A DNA stretch of 9,189 nucleotides, taken from the NCBI GenBank assembly GCA_029861795.1, contig JAOTYS010000162.1, positions 1 to 9,189 of the forward strand, in the 5' to 3' direction. The notes beneath the pieces were generated by a model. The model had not been told where the DNA came from. It ran no database searches and was given only the letters and a program-made list of their open reading frames with translations. This document shows positions 1-5,625 of the stretch, one piece after another. This DNA comes from Gammaproteobacteria bacterium. GTDB taxonomy: Bacteria > Pseudomonadota > Gammaproteobacteria > Arenicellales > JAOTYS01. The translations under genes and the position numbers were made by a program. Within the stretch, counting starts at the first letter, position 1, and each line of letters opens with the position of its first letter.

Positions 1-136
1 GCTCCTTTCAAACCGCCAAAGTCTGTTGTGGGTCGAGGGCCGTCCATTATGAAATGCTGATGTTTTCCTTTGCCCTAGGTCCGGTGCCTGCCGAATAGCT
101 GCCGAATGGTCCGCGTCCGGATCAACTGATATCAAT

Positions 137-152
137 CGAAGTGTAAACTTCG
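137..152. repeat. Perfect 6-4-6 inverted repeat
   Basis: CGAAGT-GTAA-ACTTCG forms a perfect six-base dyad around a four-base centre. There is no T-tract after it, so it is not a convincing terminator. It lies about 190 bases before the cytochrome start, too far for a classic operator of that gene. It could be a protein-binding palindrome or chance. Confidence 0.4.
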
Positions 153-186
153 GCACACGGCCAGGAGCGGATCTACGAGCGCCGAC

Positions 187-201
187 CAAGAGGTGCTCTT
201 G
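187..201. repeat. Short perfect hairpin (6-3-6)
   Basis: CAAGAG-GTG-CTCTTG is a perfect six-base inverted repeat with a three-base loop. It is not followed by a run of T. Its role is unknown, and it sits between the left-edge stretch and the cytochrome promoter region. Confidence 0.35.
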
Positions 202-261
202 CATGGCCGCTTCGTGGCCTGAATCCACTCAGTATGCATACCTTACGTGTAAGTCCACCGA

Positions 262-275
262 TTGACCGAGATCAA
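262..275 (+). promoter_or_regulatory. FNR/Anr/Dnr-type binding site upstream of cytochrome c
   Basis: The 14 bases TTGACCGAGATCAA match the FNR/Anr consensus TTGAT-N4-ATCAA at nine of ten defined positions (C instead of T at the fifth). The site is centred at 268.5. A weak -10-like element (CAATAT 298-303, or TATTTT 301-306) would put the transcription start near 310-313. The box would then be centred about -41.5 to -44, the usual place for class II activation by FNR-family regulators. The inference is low-oxygen or nitric-oxide induction of the cytochrome gene. Confidence 0.6.
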
Positions 276-297
276 TCCCTCCGATGGCTTTAGCTGT

Positions 298-306
298 CAA
301 TATTTT
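298..306 (+). promoter_or_regulatory. Candidate -10 element for the cytochrome c gene
   Basis: CAATATTTT contains two overlapping weak -10 candidates, CAATAT and TATTTT. No good -35 element is visible at the matching distance, and the FNR-like site occupies that position, as expected for an activator-dependent promoter. The call rests mainly on spacing from that site. Confidence 0.35.
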
Positions 307-342
307 TGCTTGAAGCACAAGTCCTGAATTGAGGTATCCGCA

Positions 343-909
343 ATGAAAAAGATCTGGACCAACTTCGTTATGTGCACAGGCATTGGGGTATTCACTCTCC
401 TAGCTTTTGTATCTTTGAATACTGTGATTGCACAGTCTCAGACGCCACCACCCGTGGATAGATGGGACCCTTGGTGGACAGAGCGAGACATGTGGAGCCC
501 AGGCATGATGGAACCGGGGCAGCAGCAACGAATGGCTAGACACTGGACATTCATGCATTCAGGCACACCGCTGGAATATCGCGGGCAGTGGAACCCGCTC
601 GCACTAACGCCTGATGTGGTGCGAGCAGGTGGCCTGCTCTATCAGGAACAGTGTGCAGTTTGTCACGGCGCGCAAGGCATGGGCGACGGAGAGGCAGCAA
701 AAGCACTCAATCCATCACCTGCGCTCTTAGCGTACATGATACAAATGCCCATGTCGGTCGATGAGTACTTGATGTGGTCAATCGCAGAAGGCGGGAAACA
801 GTTCGGGACAGATATGCCCGCATTTAAGCGTACACTGTCACCCGAGGATATTTGGAAGATTGTTGCCTACATGCGCGGCGGGTTTCCTACGGTGGCCACT
901 GAGCAATAG
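343..909 (+). CDS. Secreted class I c-type cytochrome
   Basis: Periplasmic monohaem electron carrier of 188 residues. Residues 1-30 form a signal peptide or anchor: Lys-Lys at the N-terminus, a hydrophobic run at about 8-28, and a possible cleavage site after VIA. The haem-binding motif CAVCH is at 104-108, and Met158 in GTDMPAF is the likely sixth ligand, typical of the cytochrome c domain at about 92-182. The stretch 35-90 before the domain is rich in Trp, Met and Pro and is unusual. The ATG start is supported by GAGG at 331-334, eight bases upstream. An FNR-like site precedes the gene, which suggests a role in respiration under oxygen limitation. Redox partner and pathway cannot be told from the sequence. 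The next ORF in the same direction starts 14 bases downstream but is only a signal-peptide stub. Confidence 0.93.
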   Translation: MKKIWTNFVMCTGIGVFTLLAFVSLNTVIAQSQTPPPVDRWDPWWTERDMWSPGMMEPGQQQRMARHWTFMHSGTPLEYRGQWNPLALTPDVVRAGGLLYQEQCAVCHGAQGMGDGEAAKALNPSPALLAYMIQMPMSVDEYLMWSIAEGGKQFGTDMPAFKRTLSPEDIWKIVAYMRGGFPTVATEQ

Positions 910-922
910 AAGGACAACTGTC

Positions 923-1003
923 GTGAACCGCATACCGTTTTTGGTAATTTTGGTGGCCGCCCTGGTAGACACATCGCCGCACGTGTGGGCGCAGCACTCC
1001 TAG
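923..1003 (+). pseudogene. Signal-peptide stub of a second secreted protein
   Basis: A GTG-started ORF of 26 codons begins 14 bases after the cytochrome stop, with AAGGA at 910-914 at good spacing. The product starts MNRIPFLVILVAAL and continues to an AxA-like site (VWA, then QHS) before a TAG. That is what an exported protein's signal peptide looks like, yet nothing follows. The frame continues open past the TAG to a TAA at 1106-1108, but the added 34 residues are basic and look like nothing known. The simplest reading is the remnant of the second gene of a cytochrome operon, interrupted by the TAG or lost by deletion. A genuine short exported peptide cannot be ruled out. Confidence 0.45.
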
Positions 1004-1071
1004 CTGCCATCGCCTAACTCGTTGAAGCGAAAAAACGAACGGCTCGTGCAATTGTCAATGAAACGATTTAT

Positions 1072-1115
1072 GAGGTCTCCTAATCTACCAAGATATGCGG
1101 CCTCTTAAACTACCA
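1072..1115. repeat. Two imperfect 19-base direct repeats, period 25
   Basis: GAGGTCTCCTAATCTACCA (1072-1090) and GCGGCCTCTTAAACTACCA (1097-1115) agree at 15 of 19 positions and are separated by six bases. They lie just before the broken cyclase gene. They could be a duplicated regulatory site or leftover noncoding repeats. Confidence 0.4.
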
Positions 1116-1150
1116 GGAAAGTTAGATTGAGCCACGAGGAACGGTTTTTC

Positions 1151-1468
1151 ATGGAATCTGAGGCGATCGAGCGCCGCCTAGCCGCGATTTTGGCTGTCCT
1201 TACTACATAACCAAGCGCTATGACGAGGCAATCGAAACCTTCGAGCGCTGGGACAACCGTCCGTTCTGGATCAACGCCGAGCTGGCGGCCTCTTATGCGC
1301 AAACAGGTCGCTTCGGCGACGCGCGCGCGGAGCTAGGCCTACAAGCGCGCCCGTCCGCAGGGTTCGACGCTCGAAGACTTTTTCGTCACCCACCGGCAAG
1401 TCTGTAAACATCTGGGTGACTGGGAGCATTGGCTAGAGGGCTATCGTAAGGCGGACTTCGTCGCGTAG
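1151..1468 (+). pseudogene. Remnant of class III adenylate/guanylate cyclase with TPR repeats
   Basis: The ATG at 1151 has GAGGA at 1136-1140 and begins MESEAIERRLAAILAV. This closely matches the N-terminus of TPR-containing class III cyclases (ERRLAAILAADVVGYSR in the family). The match breaks at about 1197-1201 and the frame stops at 1208-1210. From 1201, in another frame, the sequence reads as the last TPR part of the same kind of protein (KRYDEAIETFERW, then ELAASYAQTGRFGDARAE). At about 1360 one extra G moves the frame again, after which THRQVCKHLGDWEHW and LEGYRKADFVA run to TAG at 1466-1468. The cyclase catalytic domain and most of the TPR region are missing, probably by an internal deletion of well over a kilobase. 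No functional product is expected. Family assignment rests on recognised sequence, not on a search. Confidence 0.8.
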
Positions 1469-1710
1469 CCCGTTGTAGCTAGGGCATGTTGTCATTCCTA
1501 AACAATTATCTGCGCATCATTTCTACGCCCGTAGTATCCAAATAATCGACCGGTGATTCTAGATTGCCGTAACTTCTTGATCGGGATAGGCTGGTCACAT
1601 GACCGCCGCGTTCCATCCACTCCACTTTCTTCTCGTCCAGAAACGATTGCGCGTAGCAGAACCAGCTGCATTCACTAAAATTCGATCCATTTACAAAAAA
1701 AAGAGTCCCC
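1469..1710. other. Gap between converging cyclase remnant and flavo-oxidase
   Basis: On the minus strand a frame covering 1506-1820 (shifted relative to the oxidase) ends at 1506-1508. Its last 50 residues, for example KKVEWMERGGHVT and ESPVDYLDTTG, read like ordinary protein, so a 3' remnant of another gene is possible. It has no supported start of its own and overlaps the end of the oxidase. Just after the oxidase stop the minus strand has a run of eight T (1695-1702) preceded only by a very weak stem, so a terminator is possible but not shown. Confidence 0.3.
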
Positions 1711-3198
1711 TCAGGAAAACATTCGCCTGTAATGCCTGTACCAGTCACTCTGAAAAACCTCCTCGGGATCATACTCACGTTTGCGCCCCAGAAATCTGGA
1801 CATCTGTGGATAGCATACATCGACTTGATGTCGACTGGCCCAGCGATGATACGTTAAGAAATAGCTGCCACCATGTTCGATAGCCCTGTCGATAATACGA
1901 CGAAAATCGCTTGTTGCCTTAGTTATGCCCTGGGGATTATGGGATACATGAAGGTTCATAACGATACAAGCATAGGAGTCTTTCGCCCAAGGAAGAAACG
2001 ACTCGTCATCTTTCTCTATAAGACGAATGGTGCCGTAGATAACCCTAACTGCATGACGACGAAAGTCCATAGCGAGCTCCTCAAAAAACTTAGCCAAAGC
2101 CAATCGTGGCACATACACCTCAGTAATCATTTCCGAACCCGGCCAGTCAGAACTCGTATCCCGATCCACTGCCTTGTGATAGTCGTCTATGTAGGTACTT
2201 AACTGATGAGTATCAGACCAATATATCTGACCATTCGTAGAAAGATAGTAAGAAGAATAGGCATCAAAAACACGTGAAGTACTATTGTGCGCCAGTAAGT
2301 AAAGCATGCGCCAGTCTTCAGCATCCAGCTTTCGTTGGGCTTCGGGAATTGGCATCGAATCGTCGACTGGTCGATAGGAAGAAAAAACGCCCTTCTTCAG
2401 AAAACCATCATTTGACGGGTCTATGGAGAACTGACAATCTCCATACAAATGCCCCTCCGCGATCCGCTCATCCAACACAGGGATCAGTTCGTCAATCTTG
2501 ATAATTTCCACCACTCGCTGTACCTTCCGGCGCGGCATCAAACGCAAGGTAATGCTCACAATGACGCCAAAAAGGCCATAACCCCCAATCACTAGACTGA
2601 ACAGGTCGGAGTTTTCCGTGCGGCTACACTGTTTGATCTCTCGATTTGCATCCATCAGCCGAAAAGATTCAACATCGCCTATAATCGGCTTCAGCGTAAG
2701 GCCCCTGCCATGCACATTCGCACTAAGTGCGCCGCCCAAGGATAGTCGATCCGCGCCTGTCTGCTTCTGGATAATCCCCCACTGCCGGGCCTGTCCCTTC
2801 TGTGTTTCTAAAAGATAGCTGATGAGTTCCGGCCACTGGATACCCGCCTCGGCCTCGATGAGCCCACGCGTTTTATCAAAATTGACCACCCTACTCATTG
2901 ACCGAGTATCGATTAGCACTGAATCCGTTCCAAACTGTTGCCCACCCATGGCATGACGGCCACCGGCAATACTGACAGCTCGTCCCTCGCTCTTTGCTAT
3001 TCTTAACGCCTCCCGTAACTGTGCCAAGCCTCTCACGTCAACTACTCTACTAACGTAGGTCGGGTTGAGCTTTGAATGAATGTCATTTACCAGCTCACGA
3101 GTCTTGCTCGCGAAATCTCGAGCGAGACACAGAGGCGCGATGGCAAGCCCTGCGCTAACCTGCGATAGTGAACCGAGAAAGTTTCTGCGGGTCGGCAT
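1711..3198 (-). CDS. Tat-exported FAD-linked oxidase (PCMH/VAO type)
   Basis: Predicted FAD-dependent oxidoreductase of 495 residues, in the usual size range of this family. The N-terminus has a twin-arginine-like signal (TRRNFLGS at 3-10, hydrophobic part 16-26), so export of the folded, cofactor-loaded enzyme is expected. The FAD-binding PCMH domain covers about 48-225: AGGRHAMGGQQF at 78-89 holds the flavin-loop region with His82 as candidate covalent attachment residue, LGGALSANVHGRG is at 154-166, and IGGYGLFGVIVS at 204-215. The C-terminal half is the substrate domain, and the substrate is not evident. The start is supported by GGGGGAGGA overlapping the end of the preceding gene, only 2 bases away, so the gene is likely translated with it. 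It is the last gene of a minus-strand cluster with two membrane proteins, which suggests an envelope-bound oxidation of a lipid, sugar or alcohol (inference). Confidence 0.85.
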   Translation of the reverse strand: MPTRRNFLGSLSQVSAGLAIAPLCLARDFASKTRELVNDIHSKLNPTYVSRVVDVRGLAQLREALRIAKSEGRAVSIAGGRHAMGGQQFGTDSVLIDTRSMSRVVNFDKTRGLIEAEAGIQWPELISYLLETQKGQARQWGIIQKQTGADRLSLGGALSANVHGRGLTLKPIIGDVESFRLMDANREIKQCSRTENSDLFSLVIGGYGLFGVIVSITLRLMPRRKVQRVVEIIKIDELIPVLDERIAEGHLYGDCQFSIDPSNDGFLKKGVFSSYRPVDDSMPIPEAQRKLDAEDWRMLYLLAHNSTSRVFDAYSSYYLSTNGQIYWSDTHQLSTYIDDYHKAVDRDTSSDWPGSEMITEVYVPRLALAKFFEELAMDFRRHAVRVIYGTIRLIEKDDESFLPWAKDSYACIVMNLHVSHNPQGITKATSDFRRIIDRAIEHGGSYFLTYHRWASRHQVDVCYPQMSRFLGRKREYDPEEVFQSDWYRHYRRMFS

Positions 3199-3200
3199 GG

Positions 3201-3845
3201 CTATGGATCCTCCCCCACTGTTAATCCGCGTGCTGCATGAAAAAGCAACAGAATCGCGACCGCCTGGATCAGATGATAGAGCGCATTATGATCGAACCAT
3301 ATCGGGCGCAGTCCATATCCGGACTGCTGAATACCTGCTGCGACGATGGTCAGCAGCAACCCTGAAAAGCCTGAAAGTAGGAATAGTCTGCGTTGTTTAA
3401 GGTATCTCAGCAAGAAAACAGTAAACAAGAATAGGGTCGCAGGTAGATAAAATACTATAGCAACCAGAAAAGTATTCATTTTTTGAATAACTACGCCACA
3501 ATAAACGATGAACACGGCAATAACGAAGCTACTTAACCATTGTCTGACATTGGAACTGGAGCTGAGAATCAAGCCGACCATCCATGCTGCCAAGCTGACG
3601 ACTCCTATTCCAATCAAGGTCAAATCCCATACTACCGTGTGCAGAAGAGAGGTTTTATCGTAAATAAACCCATGGGCCGTGCCGCCCATGAAAGCTGAGA
3701 AACCGAGTGCGCAGAAAAATACAATGAACCAATTGCGCAATCCGGTAGCTTTAGTATTCTGCCGACTCAGCAAAAACGCCAGAGTCACGCACTCAAGCAC
3801 TAACCCGTAATCCGTGAGCGTCACAGCAGGCTCTGCGATAGTCAT
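3201..3845 (-). CDS. Multi-spanning membrane protein, possibly CREST-hydrolase-like
   Basis: Integral membrane protein of 214 residues with about six or seven hydrophobic segments (approximately 13-27, 38-60, 72-94, 104-122, 125-147, 155-172, 188-206). Polar residues inside the membrane parts stand out: GGTAHG at 54-59, Trp73-Asp74 in the third segment, and DHNALYHLIQ at 185-194 in the last. This layout (early His, middle Asp, late His pair) recalls the CREST superfamily of membrane hydrolases such as alkaline ceramidases, though spacing of the last His pair is not canonical, so this is only a suggestion. Its ATG overlaps the stop of the upstream membrane gene (ATGA, 3842-3845), and its stop lies 2 bases before the flavo-oxidase start. 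This points to coupled translation and a joint role. No strong ribosome binding site of its own is visible. Confidence 0.8.
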   Translation of the reverse strand: MTIAEPAVTLTDYGLVLECVTLAFLLSRQNTKATGLRNWFIVFFCALGFSAFMGGTAHGFIYDKTSLLHTVVWDLTLIGIGVVSLAAWMVGLILSSSSNVRQWLSSFVIAVFIVYCGVVIQKMNTFLVAIVFYLPATLFLFTVFLLRYLKQRRLFLLSGFSGLLLTIVAAGIQQSGYGLRPIWFDHNALYHLIQAVAILLLFHAARGLTVGEDP

Positions 3846-4311
3846 AGGACAGCCCGCTGCACCCTGTCGTCGCCTGCGAAAACAATGTGGTAGCGGCTAT
3901 ATGTATATAGAAAGGCCGCCAGCACCACATGAAACAATATGGGAATAGTATGACCAAACCAACGCAACTCCGGGTAGTTGGTCATGGTGTATATGTAACG
4001 CACCACCATCGACAGAAAATACAGATAGCTGAACCATTTCAGAAATTTTCCCACTCCCTGTTTCGCAGTGGAAAACACCCCTGTACCACGCGTGATGTCA
4101 CCGATAATCCTAACCATCACGACAATCATCCCAACCTGGGTCGGCAACAGAACAGGATAAGGAAGCAAACCCGAATATCAGTGTTCCATGTCGGGCAAAA
4201 AATTATCACGAAAAGACGCACCAATGCCTGACCAAGTACACGAAGAACGAACAGGACGGTAAAAACCGATAATAGAATCCCATATCGTTTTCTCAACTTG
4301 TGGATAGGCAA
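3842..4311 (-). pseudogene. Four-segment membrane protein gene with frameshift and in-frame TGA
   Basis: The start is a TTG (4309-4311) with a strong AAGGAG five bases upstream. It gives MPIHKLRKRYGILL and a first membrane segment ending in LRVLGQALVRLF. At the T-run 4211-4214 one base appears to be missing. In the new frame the sequence continues RDNFLPDMEH, then TGA (4178-4180), then YSGLLPYPVLLPTQVGM and three more membrane segments to the stop at 3842-3844. TGA stands where Trp (TGG) would fit naturally. The restored protein would be about 156 residues. A shorter product could start at the TTG 4166-4168 (108 residues), but that would lose the first segment. Either the gene is freshly inactivated or both lesions are sequence errors. 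TGA is a normal stop in the neighbouring oxidase, so general recoding is unlikely. Family not recognised. Confidence 0.65.
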
Positions 4312-4481
4312 AAATACTCCTTAGATCCAAAGCCCGAAACAATCGCCGCGCGCAGATGTTAAATAAGGACGTGGTGAATTCACGGTCGGGTGCTTCGCTG
4401 GTTAAGTGAACTATTCGCGGTGAGTCTCATCTTCTTGATCTTTGGTTTCGTGATTATCGAAAAGCATCAGTTCGTCAGAAT

Positions 4482-4748
4482 CTATTGGCACGGCAATAGG
4501 ATCCACTGGTTCTCCACTCTTAAGCATCTCGGGACCTGCTTTGCGGCGATGATGTATCGTGATGGGTCGAGCAGCCCTTGCCCTTGTTCATCAGAGAGCT
4601 TTAGCGCTGCCATTTGAACTCGGTTCTTTTCTTTCTCGTATTCCTCGTCACCGTACCTGTCTAGTTTAGCCAGTATCTCCGATACATCGCGATTCGGATA
4701 TATCTCCTCGATCTTTGCAATGACAAGCTCACGTGTCGGCTTGACCAT
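4482..4748 (-). CDS. Small soluble protein of unknown function (88 aa)
   Basis: The ATG at 4746-4748 has GAGG six bases upstream. The product is hydrophilic and mostly helical in appearance: TRELVIAKIEEIYP, then VSEILAKLDRYGDEEYEKE and RVQMAALKLSDE. This resembles short conserved proteins of bacteria that I cannot name with certainty. The last 17 or so residues (from about VPRC) look less natural, being Trp/Cys-containing and unlike the acidic helical start. The neighbouring frame from about 4530 down to a TAG at 4411-4413 encodes an acidic, protein-like tail (PEMLKSGEPVDPIAVPIDS at its start), so the true C-terminus may have been lost by a 1-base shift. The gene lies 53 bases after the DUF6717-like ORF on the same strand and about 170 bases before the membrane gene. 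Confidence 0.6.
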   Translation of the reverse strand: MVKPTRELVIAKIEEIYPNRDVSEILAKLDRYGDEEYEKEKNRVQMAALKLSDEQGQGLLDPSRYIIAAKQVPRCLRVENQWILLPCQ

Positions 4749-4801
4749 TCGCAGCCTCGACAGCGCAGCACAACTTAGCCCGTTCGTTGTTGGAACGAGT
4801 T

Positions 4802-5149
4802 CTAGGCGCTCTTCGCCGTAAACTGCGCGTATAACCGTTTAGGCGCAGTGTCAAAGTATCGAAACAACGCGGGACATAGCCAACCTTCCATATCTAGATC
4901 AGCGCTGTAATACCAGTTGCCGCCAGTTTCCTCTCGATGCCACTCAAATTGAGCTTGATACCCTGGGAAAGGCATCGATGAAAAGAACAAGTTGACTCCC
5001 TTGCCCGCTTCAGGGATATCTTTAACCATTTCATCGATAATCGTGTCTGCACCCGCAACAAAGGGTTCCCGTACCAGTCCCACCTTGTCGTCGTCGAATA
5101 CCCAGACACCTTCAACCCTGTAAGGATGTATAACTAAAATAGCGAGAAT
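4802..5149 (-). CDS. DUF6717-like protein lacking a standard start codon
   Basis: The body (FVAGADTIIDEMVKDIP, GYQAQFEWHREETGGNWYY, DMEGWLCPALFRYFDTAPK) matches my recollection of the small DUF6717 family, whose function is unknown. The first canonical start in frame is GTG at 5081-5083. The family-like sequence clearly continues upstream: VIHPYRVEGVWVFDDDK precedes that GTG, as in relatives that begin close to a V-I-x-PY motif. The upstream frame is open to TAG at 5216-5218 but contains no ATG, GTG or TTG. The place where relatives start corresponds to ATT at 5147-5149, with AAGG three or four bases before it. So the start may be a rare ATT, the Met codon may be mutated, or only a shortened 93-residue form is made. 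It reads toward the 88-residue gene and may head the minus-strand cluster. Confidence 0.65.
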   Translation of the reverse strand: MLAILVIHPYRVEGVWVFDDDKVGLVREPFVAGADTIIDEMVKDIPEAGKGVNLFFSSMPFPGYQAQFEWHREETGGNWYYSADLDMEGWLCPALFRYFDTAPKRLYAQFTAKSA

Positions 5150-5189
5150 CGCCCTTAAGCTAGAATCCGCACAGGCATCGACGCGTTGG

Positions 5190-5426
5190 TTGTACCAATC
5201 TATTGCCTCTACAAACTATTTGTATGCCATCCACTTCTTCCTGTGGCTGTTTGGCTTGATCGTACTCCGGTATTATCCTATGGATGTATCGGTCAATATG
5301 TCGGGAGTCGAGACTTTGTTATGGAATACAGCGTTTGTCCTCATTCTGCTAATAGCCGTCGCTTTACTGTTTATACAGAACAAAGACTTTCAAGATTTTT
5401 GTAAAATACGAAAAGGAAATGCTTAA
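5190..5426 (+). CDS. Possible small two-segment membrane protein
   Basis: An ORF of 78 codons with TTG start and TAA stop. It has two clear hydrophobic segments (about 10-28 and 44-62) and a charged C-terminal tail (QNKDFQDFCKIRKGNA), a pattern typical of small inner-membrane proteins. The start is weak: there is no good ribosome binding site, a second TTG lies at 5220-5222, and the frame is open upstream to TAA at 5121-5123, so a 5' truncated gene is also possible. It runs divergently from the DUF6717-like ORF. No family recognised. Confidence 0.4.
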   Translation: MYQSIASTNYLYAIHFFLWLFGLIVLRYYPMDVSVNMSGVETLLWNTAFVLILLIAVALLFIQNKDFQDFCKIRKGNA

Positions 5427-5625
5427 TACAAACAAAATGAAAAGATTCCCAAAAAAGCTCGTCGACACCGTTATTATAATGACCGCTTCTCTAATCGAGC
5501 ACGTTGCCGCGCTCCGGGCAATCGGCCGGCGTTTTGTGTGACAGATCCTTCAGTGAGACGCCTCGACCGGCAGGGAAGCATGGAGGCCCCAAGGTCAACT
5601 ACTGGCGCACGGATACAGGGACTTC
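5427..5625. other. Spacer before the MscS-type channel
   Basis: Base composition changes here from AT-rich to GC-rich at about 5490. A 34-codon ORF at 5437-5541 (MKRFPKKLVDTVII at its start) has no ribosome binding site and matches nothing known, so it is not called a gene. No clear promoter or terminator is visible. Confidence 0.3.

Larger units (their letters stand above)
1..261. other. Left-edge stretch without a convincing gene
   Basis: No supported gene is seen here. In + frame 1 the first 57 bases are open and stop with TGA at 58-60, so they could be the C-terminal tail of a gene lying to the left (last residues GPSIMKC). On the minus strand an ATG at 45-47 opens a frame that runs off the edge, but no ribosome binding site stands at a usable distance. 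The stretch also holds an 11-base tandem duplication (88-98 and 99-109, core CTGCCGAAT) and two small dyads that are listed separately. Neither edge reading matches a family I recognise. Confidence 0.3.

Noticed and set aside
1..60. Partial genes at the left edge (frame 1 on + and ATG at 45-47 on -)
   Set aside because: Both readings are under 20 residues, contradict each other, and lack family resemblance or a ribosome binding site.
1695..1713. T-run after the oxidase stop as rho-independent terminator
   Set aside because: Only a 3-base stem (GAG-GGGA-CTC) precedes the T-run. Too weak to call.
1599..1883. 94-codon + strand ORF over the end of the flavo-oxidase
   Set aside because: Antisense to a clear FAD-oxidase gene, no ribosome binding site, and composition not protein-like.
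4175..4183. In-frame TGA as selenocysteine or reassigned codon
   Set aside because: No SECIS-like hairpin was evident, a Trp fits the position, and TGA serves as a normal stop in the adjacent genes. A nearby frameshift makes simple gene damage likelier.
5437..5541. 34-codon ORF before the MscS-type gene
   Set aside because: No ribosome binding site at a usable distance and no recognisable similarity.
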